A stretch of DNA of 64,000 bases from Miscanthus floridulus (GCF_019320115.1 NC_089582.1:120573856-120637855), one strand, 5' to 3'. Numbered from the stretch's first letter, positions 22,042 to 34,680 are shown. Notes: generated by a model not told the origin, from the letters alone. Program-made: numbers and translations.

Positions 22042-23210
22042 TGTCGGGTTATGCCTCTGGGTGTCCCAATGCACCGATGAGTTAGAAGGGCGTGCGGCCT
22101 GCAATATTGCAGCTAACAAAGGCCCGAACGACCGAGGCCCAGCGAAAGACGAGCGGAGCGGGCCAGCCGCCAAGGCCGGGGTCATCCCTAACCTTTTCCG
22201 CCCACCTTAGTACACGACACTCGCAAGATACACGACCTCTCCCCATCACGACCCCCGGAAGGGATGGGGGGAGGTCGAGCGTAGCTAGGCGCGCCTGCTC
22301 TGAAAAGAGCAAGCACCTCGGCCCGATCAGACACCCTTCTTGTGCCATGCCGCACCGACGAGACAACACCGTACCACGGTGGCAACGGTTATGATACCTA
22401 CTATCCAGATACGGACCAACTCGACGCTTGTACGATCCCATCCACTATGGGATGGGATCCACGACAAGGGACTCGATGAAAAAGGCCATCCGGACCGGCA
22501 GAGTGCCCCGACCCCGAAGATTGGGGTCGTGGCCCTCGGCCCCGCGACGCGACCAAGCAAACGATGACCCGAGGCGGCTACCTACTTCGGTATTCGGTAG
22601 GGACGCCCCTGGGAACCAGGAGACGATGACGAAGGCCACAACGGACACCGCATTGTATAGGACGGCTGACGAACCACCATGGAGGCTACATTGCCGCCAC
22701 GGCCAGCACAGTAGCGCCATGTCACATCCTGTTGCAATGTGACCAGGAGACCATGACGATAGCCACTACTGGATGTGCGCCAGAAGACGGCGTAGCTTGC
22801 AAGCCAAGTTAGCTAGGGCCTCCCTTAGGCTCTCGACCCTTCGGTCGGGAGAACCCCCTCTTTGTCAAGCCCTGGCTCCAAACTCTATATGAGGACCGGC
22901 AGTGCAACATGATTCACATCCTCTGCCATTCCATTCATTCACTATTGTAGTATGGCTCCTGGAGCATCTCTTCCGGCAGCCCTTCTCCTAGCATAGGTCC
23001 TTCCATCTCTTCCACCTTTCTTACACCCCCTATTGTAAGAACTTCAGAGCATTCAAGCGAGGAACACGCACTCAATCATCTCTGAGACTGGATGTAGGGC
23101 TCCGGCCTAAACCATTGTAAATCCTCGTGTCTTTTGGATGCTACCATCATCTTCCTAGAGCAGCGCGGCAATCGTAAAAGTTTACTAGTCTGGTTTACAA
23201 AACACCAATA
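22042..23210 (+). repeat. 5' LTR of the LARD-like element
   Basis: 1169 bp, from TGTCGGGTTATG to AACACCAATA (expected CA, now TA). A TATA-like CTATATGAG lies near 22885. It aligns with 29401-29780 plus 31360-31706, the latter pair lacking about 0.45 kb of it. Confidence 0.8.
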
Positions 23211-23211
23211 G

Positions 23212-23230
23212 TTGGCATGCTAGGTAGGGG
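23212..23230 (+). other. Primer-binding block of the LARD-like element
   Basis: TTGGCATGCTAGGTAGGGG, one base after the LTR, matching the equivalent block at 53177-53195 except for three bases. Confidence 0.7.
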
Positions 23231-23265
23231 ACAGTCGCACACTCTCATTTGTTGAGAAGGAAGCG

Positions 23266-23697
23266 ATGGCTCCTCGCACTGCCGGTGAACTCGCTGGTGG
23301 AATGACCCATGGCGGCCACATCTGCCGCAACAACTATGAGTTCATCAGCATCAAAGGGCCACCACCCGTGTCTGCCCGTGGCTACGACCCCAAGCTCTGC
23401 CATAGAGATCCAGGACATGTAGCCCGCAGCGGACACACTCTCGAAACTGCCTCCGGTGGCAGCATCCTAGAGTTCGCCTACCCAGTGAGGCCAGTACTCT
23501 CACACACTGCCGGCCGCGACCTGCCCCCCCCCCCCCGTTCGGGAAACCAAAGGTCCACGGCACACAACGAACCCGCCTAGGGAATGGCCTCAACTGGCCA
23601 CATCCTTTTGGGGAACCACGCAGTTAACCGCAAAAAAGGCCCGACACCCGCGTCCGCCCTCAGTTGCGACTCGGACCTCTGTCTCGGAGGTCTAGAT
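23266..23697 (+). pseudogene. gag-like N-terminus of the LARD-like element
   Basis: The first ATG after the primer-binding block opens MAPRTAGELAGGMTHGGHIC and runs 104 codons to a stop at 23578-23580. In a continuing frame GMASTGHILLGNHAVNRKKG reads like a second, diverged copy of the first 40 residues. A run of 13 C (about 23524-23536) could have shifted the frame. The sequence is then cut by an LTR at 23698. No domain can be named; the gag label rests on position. Confidence 0.4.
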
Positions 23698-25745
23698 TGT
23701 AACACCCTTGGTGTTACGCCCTAAAGAAATTACTAAAACATGTCATGAGCACCATGTTTATGTGATAACGCATGTGGTAGAATGTGCGGATGAATTTTTT
23801 TTGTAATGTAAGATGATCAATAAAAATGTTAAATGAAAAGCTACTCCAAAATTCATGTATATCAAGTAGGGTTGAAAACCAATTTTTATTAAACAAAAAC
23901 ACTATAGAACATATATGTAGCACTTAAATAAAGTTTGGAGTATGGACTTTGTAGATGGCAATGAAATCCTTGCTATTGAAAAATAACTTTGCTAGCTAAT
24001 ACTTCTAATGGCCTAGAAATGCAACTAGGAATCAAGTTCAGCTCAAAGACTTAGAATATTTTTAAGTTTATAGACAGCAAGACAATGCCATATTTGGTAA
24101 TTTATTTTGTGAAATCGAGTTAAGGGATGGTGCCATGTTTTAGCTCGGGTTGGTAGCCTCACATGCCATCTTGAGCATGGTGAAGATGGTTTAGGTCCAG
24201 AAGCAACCGTTTAGTTGTTATAGGCGCTTTAAAATTCATGCAAGACATGATTTCGGGCTAGATCACTGGGTGAGTGCGGTCACCACATCTCGGGGGCACG
24301 ACATCGCCATGCCGGCTCGCTTTGCGTGTGCACGCGCATGGCCGACAGCGACTACCCTGTCCTGGTCGCTACTGGCTCTGCCGCATGAAGCCGTTGCTGC
24401 TGCTCACACGCTCGAGTGGCGCGGTCGCCTGCCTCACCGTGTTGCCGCCTTGCCGACCCGCCTCATGCCACGACGCAGCCGCTGCAGGTGCCGTCGCCTC
24501 ACCATCACGTCCGTGCCTCCCTCTACACCCTTACCCCGTTGCTGGCCTAGAGTGGTGCTCACCACTGACGCGCGCACGTGGTGGAGCTCACTATCGCCTT
24601 GCCATTTATGGCACTACGGCCGTGCGGATCATGCCGGTCAATGGACGTGCGTGCTTGTCCGATTGCGTCTGCACGTGTGACACCATGATGGCGTCGATCA
24701 CATCCTGTCATGGCGAGGCCATACTGAGCCCACCTATCGGCCCCGTCTCCTCTTTCTCTCTGCTGACCGCCGTCGAGCCGCGCCACTAAATTACCCAGTG
24801 ATCGATCACCTCCATTCAATTCATCGCATCCACGGCTTCACCATCACGTCCTCTCATTGCCCGACCCTACCGAGCCATGAAGAAGGCACTGCCAAGCTCC
24901 AATTTGGAGCTTTTCCCCGCTGTCGTGCCATTAAGGTCGCGCTTGGCCATGGTCAAGGGCAGCCCTCCTACCGCCCATCCTGAACCAATTTACCTACATC
25001 ACTAGCTTCGCCTTGACTCCCTCTTCAACCTGTGTGCCTTAGCCAAACCGCTACCGTCTCCCTGTCATCGCTGACATGACCGTGCCACCGCGGTGCACCG
25101 TCGCACGGCTCGGCCACACATGGCCAGCCCTTCTCCGTCACCCTGTCCTTCACCCACCACCTTGGCCAGGTACACGGTAGTCTCCCGATGCTCACTCGCT
25201 AGCCAGTTAGGTCCTTAGGTGCTCTGGTTCGTCGGGGCAGTCGCGCCACCATCGTGGATGGCCATGCGCCGCCGCAACTAACTCCAGCATGTCCCGCCAC
25301 CCCGCGTTGCTACTTGGCGTAGGCGGTGGGGCCATAGTTGAATGTTGGTCTGATAGATGAGCCAGTGCAGGTCTCTGGTGGCCGGCGTGGCCACCCCATG
25401 CCACCGCTCGTAGCTAGGTCACGCGGTCCGCGCGTGTGGGCCGCACGGGAGATTCACTTTTCTTTTTTTCTAAGGAATTAGAAACGATTTTCTAATTTAA
25501 TTTCTGAGCTGATCTTTGATAATTAAAATAAAATCATGTAGGTGTCCAAAAATTGTGAAACAAATTTTGTTAGGTTCCTAAAATTGTGATCTATCTGTTG
25601 GTGTATTTAGTTCATACTTATATGTGTTGATATTAGAAGTTATCAAATCATTTGAGAATGCTTAATAATATTAAGTTAATTATTGTAGGAATTTTTGTGA
25701 TAAATTGGTGAAAGCTTTAGTCCTGAAAATTTTTGGTAGCTTCCT
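23698..25745 (+). repeat. Inserted Tekay/Del-like LTR, probably solo
   Basis: It starts TGTAACACCCTTGGTGTTA, like the minus-strand start of the Tekay LTR ending at 61414 (TGTAACACCTTGGGTGTTT), and shows the same layout of AT-rich start and GC-rich middle (24260-25440). The pentamer TAGAT stands on both sides (23693-23697 and 25746-25750), and gag-like sequence seems to continue after it. The right end reads CTTCCT rather than the usual CA and the total is shorter than the 3.6-kb Tekay LTR, so it may be a deleted or different family member. Confidence 0.55.
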
Positions 25746-28700
25746 TAGATGCACGTGCATCATGGGTGATCAAGTGGCCAACCGGCGCCACGCCACGCAC
25801 AGCCAAGCCCGGAACCTAGGTCCGACCCCGTATAATGGACAAGCCACATGACACATCCTCACAAACTATTAGCCATCGCTTGGATGCACGCGCATCTGAG
25901 GAAGCAGGCTTCCTAAGCGCACCGTGCGTCGCAACGATCGGGTCGCCAGCTCCCACAGCGATAGGTCACAATGGTTCTCCGTTGAGAGCGAAAACTACAC
26001 CCAGAGACGGGGACGCCTTGACACCACAATATGCCACCAGATCACGCGTGACAGAGGAGCACATGAAGCTGAACGACTAGAACTGAACTAGGGCAAGGCT
26101 ATGCACCGCACGGGAGCAAGGAAAAGAGGACGCCCATGCAGCCCGAAGGAAAACGAAGAAGGGCGCGATGCCGCCAAACCTATCATACAAACATTTAGGT
26201 CACAAAAATGTGGTTGCGCCGAGCCAAACCCAATGGGTCGATCCCTAGGTAGGGCTATGCGGCCATGGCATTCGAGCGATCAGACCAACGACGGTCACGG
26301 ATAGATAGCCGCACACAGAAGAATCGAATTCTGGGACACGAACTAAAAGAAACATCTTTGCTTAAAAATTCTTCATGAATGCCGAGCACACCTCAGGGCT
26401 CTCAGCCATCACCGTGGATGATCTCCTCTACATCCACAACAGCGATAATAGCATTCGTGGCGGTGGTGAAATCATTAACCAGCTCAGGCCACTCTTCCGG
26501 CCAGACGCGCTCCGGGAACCCAGACACCACCCGACAGAGGTTCACCCTAGTCCATAGCTGCATCACGGTAAAGGCGACATTGGCCCCTTGCCATATCCCT
26601 GCCACCACCGCCTGTTCATGATCCTCCACTGTGATGTACCCCCAGAGGTGAGCCGCCGCCTCCTCATGGCGAGAAACCATCAGCTGCTCCTCCAATGCTA
26701 ACAACAAGACAACACGAAGATCAGCGGCCGTAGACATCCACCCGAGCATCAAGATGATGGAGACATTTACCTACGATGTAGGTCTAGGCAACAGTGATCA
26801 TCGCTTGTGTGGCGGTAAACTGGCCCTCCGAGGCGGTGAGAGCGACCTTAACGACATCAAGGTCAAGCTCCAGCCGCCTCGCCTCGTGGGCGACCGTGGA
26901 AAACCCATCGGTGAGCCTCGTCTGCCTCACGAATGAGGTAGTGAAACTCTCAATGACTGCCCAGAGATGACAAAGATGAGCTCAACCCCGCTCCCGGCAA
27001 GGCCCTAGCTAGAGCAACGCCAGCAGCACCGATGACCCTTACCGACGCGGCATGAGAGATGGCCCTAAGGAGCACTCGCGGTCAACTCAGGTTAACACCA
27101 AAACTCAGAACATTGCTTAAACACTTTCCCCTATTCACACAGCAAACCTTGAAGATGCGGCGGTGGACCACCAGTCTCCGACGACCCCTCCCATGGATGC
27201 TTGTCGTGATCCATTGACTCGGAGAGGAAGGAAAGCTGCGAGCACTCAAAAGCGAGAAGGAAGGAGCAGCAGGGCAAACACCGAAGAGCAGACGGTTCCC
27301 TCTGCCATACCAGTTCTCCTAATTTATAGCCACAGTAATTGGCCGTAAAGGATACCCCAAGCGCGTGTATTCACCTTCATTTATTGACCATCTTGAAAAC
27401 CATGCAGCGTCGGTGAAGTGATTGGAGGAAAGGCGAAGCGGCAGTTACCCACGCAGCGGCGTGAACCAAGTAAGCTTTGCATTCCCCCACTTTGTCCATA
27501 TTGGTTCGATTCATGCGCCCGTATTCCACGGGGCATGACCACCAGCAAATAGGCACCATTATGCCACAATGTGATCGAGGAGGTTGACCACCCTTAGAGA
27601 TCGTGCGCCGAGCGACCCGCCACGACCATGACCCCACATCCTGCTTAGGAAACCCTCTATTAGGCCAGTCCTTAGAAGGGCTCGAGGACACAAAAGCGAT
27701 AGGGGCAGAGAGGAGATGGGCCCCCGTGGCTCTAATCGGTGGTGTGGATCCACATGACCATCTCTCCCTGTGTTCGAGTTGTCTGCTTCGAAGTCTCCTA
27801 GGTTGACCCCCTCTAGGGGGTCCATCTTGCCCTCTAGCCGCTATGGAGGCGGTCGGGGACCAACATGATTGATAGCCGATGATTTATCGGATATCTCACA
27901 TGAGTCACAGCCGAACTCCACATCGATTGGGGAGGATATTGGGTCCCGCTCGAATTACCCATAGACCCCAATGAGGCGCACTGCTCCGACTGCGTGATTA
28001 TGGTGGACATGTATCTCCCACGTGGGGCAAAAACAACCCGCCTGTGACAAGGCAACGTGACCTCTCGAGGTTGGAAAGGATGCCAGGAAACAAAAAACAG
28101 AGTTGGGTCCCCATGACCCCAAAAGAAGTCAGGGCCTAGCCACAACAGATTCCTTCCTGTGTCCCAGGTCTCAGACCTGAGGCCTACTCTAAAGACTCAT
28201 AAACCATCAAAGGTCCATGACCTCTCCGAGAGAGATCGACAAAACAAAAGGCCAGGGTGACGCGCAATGTGGAACCCCAAAACATGACCATGGCTCGGTC
28301 ACGCGGAAAAGTAAAAAAGGTCCAAGACCTATGAGCCAACACACGACTGCAAAAAGCCTCGTGACTATTCGAAAAAAGAGGTTGAGAGGACGATCCCTCG
28401 CATCAAATAATTCTTTAGGCAACCTCGGGCCTCTACCACAGGGACTAAGGGGTCGCCGCAAGGGGAGCCTAAACCATAGGGGAAAACCTCTCCCCACTTA
28501 GCACCCTCTAATACAAGAACAGGCGCACCACCCGTAGGGTGCTAAGACTAGGTATCGTCGCGACGGTGATACCACGGAGATGTCCGAAGGAAAATGCCAT
28601 GGGCACAAGTAGCGAGGAACCCCTTGCCAACCTTCTCACCATGCCGCAACCTTCGGGCCAAGGCACATAGCCTAGAGACCACCACCATCAGTCTCCAGGA

Positions 28701-29388
28701 AGTAGGAGGGAAATGATGAGGCACCTTCGGTTTTCCAAAGAAGCTGATCATGGCCACTGGGACCAGTGTTTCAGCGAACCCAAACCTCGAGGGTCTAGAG
28801 ACTGCTGAAACCACTAGGCATATAAAGTGGTTTGGGCACCTCCCTAGCCCCTCCTGCTCGCAAGATCTCTTCTGGCACCAGCCGTTAAAAAGGGCAGCCG
28901 CCTCCCTCTCTCATCCCCATGCTCTCTTCACGGGAAGGTGGGAGAAATTTGTAATTACAGCCATGCATGATGCGAACAAAAGAAAAGCCCCCAATTTATA
29001 GGTCCAAAGGTGGATCAAATGACCAGGGGCCTCCAGACCACGTGGCGCACCATGGAGGGCCATAGCAAAGGTCAGATGCCCACGTAAGTGCAAAGAAGTG
29101 TGGGCCTCCCAAAAGAGGAGCCATAACAGGAATTGATGAGACCACATGGCTCTACCCGGGGTCATGAACCCTGAAACACGACACGCTGACATGGTAGGGC
29201 TCATCGATCGAGAATTGCATCATCAGGACACCCTGATGGGAAGGGGCACAATATCCACCTGCCACATTGAATACAGCAGCCCACAAGGGGTCGAGCAACA
29301 AAGCTCGAGTAGGGCATGACCACAAGCCCGTGCTCTAATGCACGTGCGTACCAATGCTTTCACGATCAGTTCATGATCACAAAAATGC
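25746..29388. other. Non-coding interior of the LARD-like element
   Basis: About 3.6 kb of moderately GC-rich sequence with many short overlapping frames on both strands. The longest minus-strand frames (26752-26402, 28145-27834, 27691-27377) have no similarity I recognise. The right end is the purine tract before the 3' LTR. Long conserved non-coding interiors are typical of LARD elements. Confidence 0.5.
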
Positions 29389-29400
29389 TCGGGGGCTACA
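29389..29400 (+). other. Polypurine tract of the LARD-like element
   Basis: TCGGGGGCTACA immediately upstream of the 3' LTR; the second-strand primer of many grass Gypsy elements has this form. Confidence 0.65.
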
Positions 29401-31706
29401 TTTGGGGTTATGACCCCAGGGTGTCCCAAGGCACAGATTAGTTAGCAGGCCGCGCAGCCTGTAATGCTGCAGCTAACAAAGGCTCAAATGACCGAGGCCT
29501 AGCAAAAGTTGAGCGGAGCGGAACGGGCCAGCCGCCATGGCCGGGGTTATCCCTGACCTCTTTCGCCCGCCTTAGTACATGACACTCGCAAGATACACAC
29601 CTCTCCCCGTCATGACCCCTAGAAGGGATGGGGGAGGTCAAGCGTAGCTAGGCGCGCCTGCTCTAACAAGAGCAAGCATGCCACACAGACCCCACGAGGA
29701 TCAAGGAGACAACAGTCACCTCGGTCCGGTCAGACACCCTCCTTGTGCCATGCCGCATCGACGAGACAACACCGCACCACTATTGATGGTAGTTAACAAC
29801 CATTATAAACCATCAATAAAACATGTATAAGGGCACAATTGAGATCACCAACAAAGGTCTAGGGGTTGAAACTAATAAATTCTATGAGTTTTAGTGAATC
29901 TATATTTTCAATAGGGTTTAATCATAAAACCGCCAAAGAGGACCTAATTGTCAAAGGAAAATACAGAGTTCCACCATGGTACTAACGTGGGAAGACTCAA
30001 GAAGGGTCCAGAAGCTATGTCACCGAAGCGGAGGGCCACCCCCTGATAGGTGGGGCCGCTTAGCCCCTATGGGCCCCACCTATCAGCCAGCTTCGTATGT
30101 TGGTCTCCCATCGCCTTTGAGGATGTATCTAGATCGTTGCTTAAGTCGGTTTGATCTAAGGGCTCACGTTGGACCCTCAGGTCTATATAATCCAGCCCCT
30201 GCCTCTCCCCCCAGTCATAACCCTAGTCATCAAGTCATTTGAGAAGACAGAAACCCTAATCATCCTCAGAGTTATATCATATTCTAGGGCATAGCTAGTT
30301 AGGCTAGGTCTAGAGGGAGGCAAGCAGGCTTCGCTTGGATTTCTGATCGTGTCAAGAGTGTGGTTCGATATAATCTTTATACCCCCTCTCTTTTGTAACT
30401 CCATTATTTTTATATGCTTGCTACAATTGTTATGACAACATTAGTATTCATCTTATTCATGTTCTTCATTATAATGTTCATCGTCTACTTTGATTATATG
30501 CTTAGTATAGTTAGATTATCATCATGTTCATGCATAAGTTCGTATAGTGCTCACTCTAAGGTACCATGGGTGGGTGGTCGACATTGTGTAAGCGTGGTGC
30601 TTATACATTGTTTACCTATGAATACACCCTGTATTCTGGGTCATGTGGTAGATCGTGGGCGTGACACTCCCGTTGAATCCTTTGTAGTCCACTCCCTGAT
30701 GTAGGTAGCATGTAGGATATGATTATGAAGGAAGATAAGCTCTGTTCTTACTCTTCCCTAGTAATATCCCTTATGTGTAGATATGAAGATGATCTCAGCA
30801 ATGACTGTTAGGTATAATGCACTAATCAATGTATGCTTTGACTTATAATTAAGGATGACTTAGGAATTATTCCTCTAATATTCTACCTGACCGTGCTAAT
30901 GCCATAGAAAGAAGTACTCTGAGTGATTTATCATTATCATTGATCAATACTTATTATATATATCTTATCCTATGACTTACCCCTGTTATGAGTAGAATAT
31001 TGGTTATGGTTTACTTCTCCATCAATAGTATAAGTTATCAATACTTGTCTATGCTAGACCTTCCCTGTGGCAAAATTATAAATGACGATACCAGGAATAC
31101 TCTCAGGTGAAGTGCTACAATAATATGTTATCTATGCGCTTGATGATCCTTTTCCATTCATATCTAAATATTATTTCTAGTCACATAAGATAATAAACAA
31201 CTACATTGTATCATTCTAGTAGTGATGCTAGGCAGCACCAACAAGCATCTCTAGCATCATCACTAGGGATGATAACCTATTAAAGTAATGTTATGAGATG
31301 TAGGTAATTAATAGGTGGCTATTAAAACAAGTGATAAGTTAATAAATACCAACAAGCACGATGGCAATGGGTACGATACCTACTGTCTAGATACGGGCCG
31401 ACTTGGCGCTTGTACGATCTCACCCACTATGGGATGGGATCCACGACAAGGGACTCGATGAAAAGGTCATCCAGACCAGCAGAGTGCCCCGACCCCGAAG
31501 ATTGGGGTCGTGGCCCTCGGCTCCGCGAAGCGACCAAGCGAACGACGACCCGAGGCAGCTACCTACTTCGGGTATGATGCTCCTAGGAACCAAGAGACGA
31601 TGACGAAGGCCACGACGGACACCACGTTGTACATGACGGCTGACGAACCGCCATCGATGCTACAGTGCAAGCTAAGTTTACTAGTCTGGTTTACAAAACA
31701 TCGACA
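29401..31706 (+). repeat. 3' LTR of the LARD-like element, split by a solo LTR
   Basis: 29401-29780 and 31360-31706 align with the 5' LTR on the two sides of a nested insertion. The start is TTTGGGGTTATG (TG mutated) and the end CATCGACA is canonical. A further internal deletion of about 0.45 kb precedes the last 40 bases. Confidence 0.8.
29781..31354 (+). repeat. Solo LTR nested in the LARD 3' LTR
   Basis: 1574 bp from TATTGATGGT to ACCAACA. The intact ends would be TGTTG...CAACA; one base of the left end has changed. Flanking pentamers are ACCAC (29776-29780) and AGCAC (31355-31359), a duplication with one mismatch. A TATA box TATATAAT lies at about 30184-30191, fixing the orientation. No internal region or second LTR is present, so it arose by recombination between two LTRs. 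Confidence 0.75.
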
Positions 31707-34680
31707 TACTTATAATTTAAAACGAATGAAGTAGTTTAGAATAAAAAAACTGCTAGCAAATAAGATACATCGAACAAAGATTGTGTACAAGCACTATTAA
31801 CTAGCCTTAGGGGCCATGAGATATGACCCTCGCGTGAGCCTCTACTATTTCACCCTACACTCCCTAATGAATAGGAATAATATCGTCATTTTGTATTAAA
31901 TTTAGCGAATCTTGTAATGGATATTTGTTTCTCTAAATTATTTTAAATGAAAAAGTTTAAACTGCAAAGTTTCGTATCTTATCAAGAACTATAGCTTTGT
32001 TTCAGGGTCCATATTCATTTTAGATTGTTTGAAAAAAATAAAATAATTTTCAAAATATGAAAAATTAAATAACTTCAAATGACAAATTTGTCATCCATCT
32101 TGATTTTTAAAAATGATTTTTTTTCATGTTGCACCTGTTTTCTTATAAATTTCTGGCTATATGCTGCTTGATATCCCTGTTTTCTTCCTCCGATGCATAC
32201 GGTGTACGTGAAGATGCCCCATCACCCTGGCTTTTCCTTGCACAGCGGATTTGATAGAAACCGTGCAGGCACAATAATAGTTGTATAGATTAAGCTAACC
32301 AGACAACGCTCGTGTTGAGCTGCCAGAGCTCTGGTACGACGGCTGGAGGACCAAAACCTTTTTAAACCAGCAGTCAAGTCAAGTAAAGTCAAACAGGGTC
32401 TCCGTGATGAGACAATGAGCCAAAGTCATTTATGTACCGGCCAGAGATGTGCAGCCTGTTCGCTTCCTCGTAAACGATCGTAAATTTACAGCCAGGAATA
32501 GTATTTTTCTCTCACACCAAACCAGGCAGCAGTAAATAATCTACTATCGTTTACGGCCTTCCAAACAAGCCGCACATTCACCTCACCTGACCGCCTCACC
32601 ACACCACACCTCACCTCACCTCACCGGACGAAACCTAGCTTTTGCTGTTCCACAGCAGCTGGAGCTACAGCGTTACAGCGGCGAGCCGATTCGGAACGGC
32701 TAGCGGCCGAGCAGCTACCGGCCGACACGGTTGGTTTGGCTTCCAGCTTTTCTTCTCGTTTCAGCAGCAGCAAGCAGGTCGGTCGCCCAGCACCTCCTCT
32801 CCTCCACCACCTTTCTAGACTTTTGGTAGCTGGCCACCTTGACTCCTTTTGGGTCGGACATCGAGGTTTTGCCGGCTTGGAAAGGCGGGAAAGGCTGCGA
32901 GAGAACGGTGTCGTTCTTCAAAGTTTCGAGAAGTTGTAGTATGTTTTGGGCTTTTGGGTCGACCTACTGTAGAAGACAAAAGTGCGCGCAATGGACTGCC
33001 TTCCATTCTGCGGCATGCTGGTATAAGACTAGCTCGTTTAGTTCGTTCTCGTTGTGCCTCCCATTTTATAAGCACATCACAGGTTTACAGGAGTGAAGAG
33101 CATACAACTTTTGTAACCACGTCACATTTTATAAGCACACATGTGTATCCTCTTCCTTTTGGATTCAGAAATGCATATGGATGCGTGGCCACCCAAAATG
33201 AAACACGGGCAAGGTGTTGAGGAGCTCGATCGCTGCAGCACCACTTGAGCTAGACATCCTCAGGATTGCTCGCCACATGTGCCGCCATTCGCACCCTCTC
33301 GCAGAGCGGCAGAGAGGATCTCAAGTTCTGAATCCACCATGGGTTTGGGTGCGATTGCGCAGCGGTACGTACAGGCAAACAACATGAAACTTTGCGCGCG
33401 TGTGGCCTGGCCCCATGCATGCATGTGTGCAGTACTGCCGTGCAGTGCAGCAAATAAATTCTCGCGCGCGCGCGCCAAGATGCGCTCCAGTCACCAGCCT
33501 TGCTTCAGATTCGGCTAATCTCGCTGAGGTGACCTGGAAAACTCACGTCGCCGTCCTTTTCGCGGGCCGGCCCCGGCTGCATCGTCCGGCCGCGGCAATC
33601 TTCCTCGCCATGCGTGACCACCAGATCTCGTTTTCACGGGCCGGCGGCAACCATGGGTGGCAAATGGCATGCACGCATGCCCCCTTTTCACCGCGACTAC
33701 TGTAGATGCTTGCTTTGCTCGCAGGATGAGTGATGTTGCAATCATGTCACGTGCATCTGCATGCTCTGGCGCGCGCTTTTGGTAGACCGGATGTAAGGAA
33801 TCGTGGCATGCCGCGGTACGGTACTTGCATTGGCACGGCGTGATTGTTCGCTCGCTAGTCGCTACTCGATCCCGAGCCGTGCCGTGCCCACTTGGCCCGG
33901 CATGCATGTGTTCAACTGGCCGGTTTCTTCGGCCCCTATAGCTCTACTAGTACTAGCTTTCAAGCTCGGGCAGCGACGCCGACGCAGCAGCAGGCATCTG
34001 CAGGCCCGCGCCGGACGCCGGCGGGAACGTACAGGGAGGACGGCGGCTGATGCGGTGAAGCCTGTCTTGTGACTCTTGACCGGCCGCATCGATAGGGCAT
34101 CCTCTGCACTGCATGTGATGCGATTGCTGCACGATGAGACAAGCGGAAGGAGATCTGGGGCCTGCAGTCGCCGCTGACGAGACGCCGGTCAGTCAGGTCT
34201 CAGGTAGGCATGCACCAATGACCATCTCATGACCAAAGGCATCAGGCGCCGCCGCGCAGCGGATCGGAGGCTTTGGAGTTTGGACCGACACCCTTGTCCA
34301 TATGGCCATGAGCGCGCGGCGCGCGGCCCCCCGGCGGCACCGCTGCGTGCGTGGCCCTGTGGCCCGTGGCCGTGGGCACGGTCTGCCCATCGTGTCCGCC
34401 GCCCACCACGTGCGTGCCGCTCAGGGTGACGTCGCATACAGTACGTTGTGGCATGCATGCATGCGTGCAGCGTCCGCGTGCCGGACTGCCGGCGTGCGTG
34501 CCTCATGCTCGCAAAGCTGCAGGATGCTCTCCCCTGCATGCATGCAGATTCAGGCCTGATCCTGCAGAAAATGAAAAATGCCTGCCTCGGTCCGCCTCCC
34601 CGTGCGCGCGCCGCCGTCCATCCACTTGGTTTGGGTAATTGGGTGACTGGACCTGAGGCCCGCCTGAGCTGCCTGTGAGT
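31707..34680. other. Low-copy spacer with GC-rich island
   Basis: AT-rich to about 32200, then GC-rich (about 32580-34680) with leader-like pyrimidine stretches (CACCTCACCTCACC near 32600) and several CATGCATG motifs (33414-33426, 33901-33907, 34451-34464, 34536-34546). Many frames are open on both strands but none resembles a known protein. It could be the promoter or leader of a gene; I see no coding part. Confidence 0.35.
32454..32571. mobile_element. MITE, copy 1
   Basis: About 118 bp from GCCTGTTCGCTTCC to CCAAACAAGCC, an imperfect terminal inverted repeat. On the minus strand it carries the core GGTGTGAGAGAAAAATACTATT shared in part (GTGAGAGAAAAA) with copies at 35229 and 52281. Superfamily not assigned. 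Confidence 0.65.

Larger units (their letters stand above)
22042..31706 (+). mobile_element. LARD-like LTR retrotransposon without pol
   Basis: Two related LTRs (22042-23210 and 29401-31706) share the inverted ends TGTCG/CGACA. A primer-binding block follows the first (TTGGCATGCTAGGTAGGGG) and a purine tract GCTCGGGGGCTACA precedes the second. Flanks are GACTT and TACTT, a 5-bp duplication with one change. The interior, after removing a nested LTR, is about 4.1 kb. It has a short gag-like start but no protease, RT or integrase, so the element is non-autonomous. The primer-binding block resembles that of the Tat-like Gypsy family in this window, which could supply proteins in trans. Confidence 0.75.

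Noticed and set aside
24270..24819. 171- and 136-codon overlapping frames
   Set aside because: GC-rich part of an inserted LTR; overlapping frames with no similarity and low-complexity composition.
26402..26752. 116-codon minus-strand frame in the LARD interior as a gene
   Set aside because: No domain recognised and neighbouring frames are equally open; left as part of the non-coding interior.
30414..30704. 96-codon frame near the middle of the solo LTR
   Set aside because: Hydrophobic translation of AT-rich transcribed LTR sequence downstream of its TATA box; no family match.
33515..34678. Cluster of open frames in the GC-rich island
   Set aside because: Frames overlap on both strands, none is longer than 130 codons and none looks like a protein family; no splice structure could be built.
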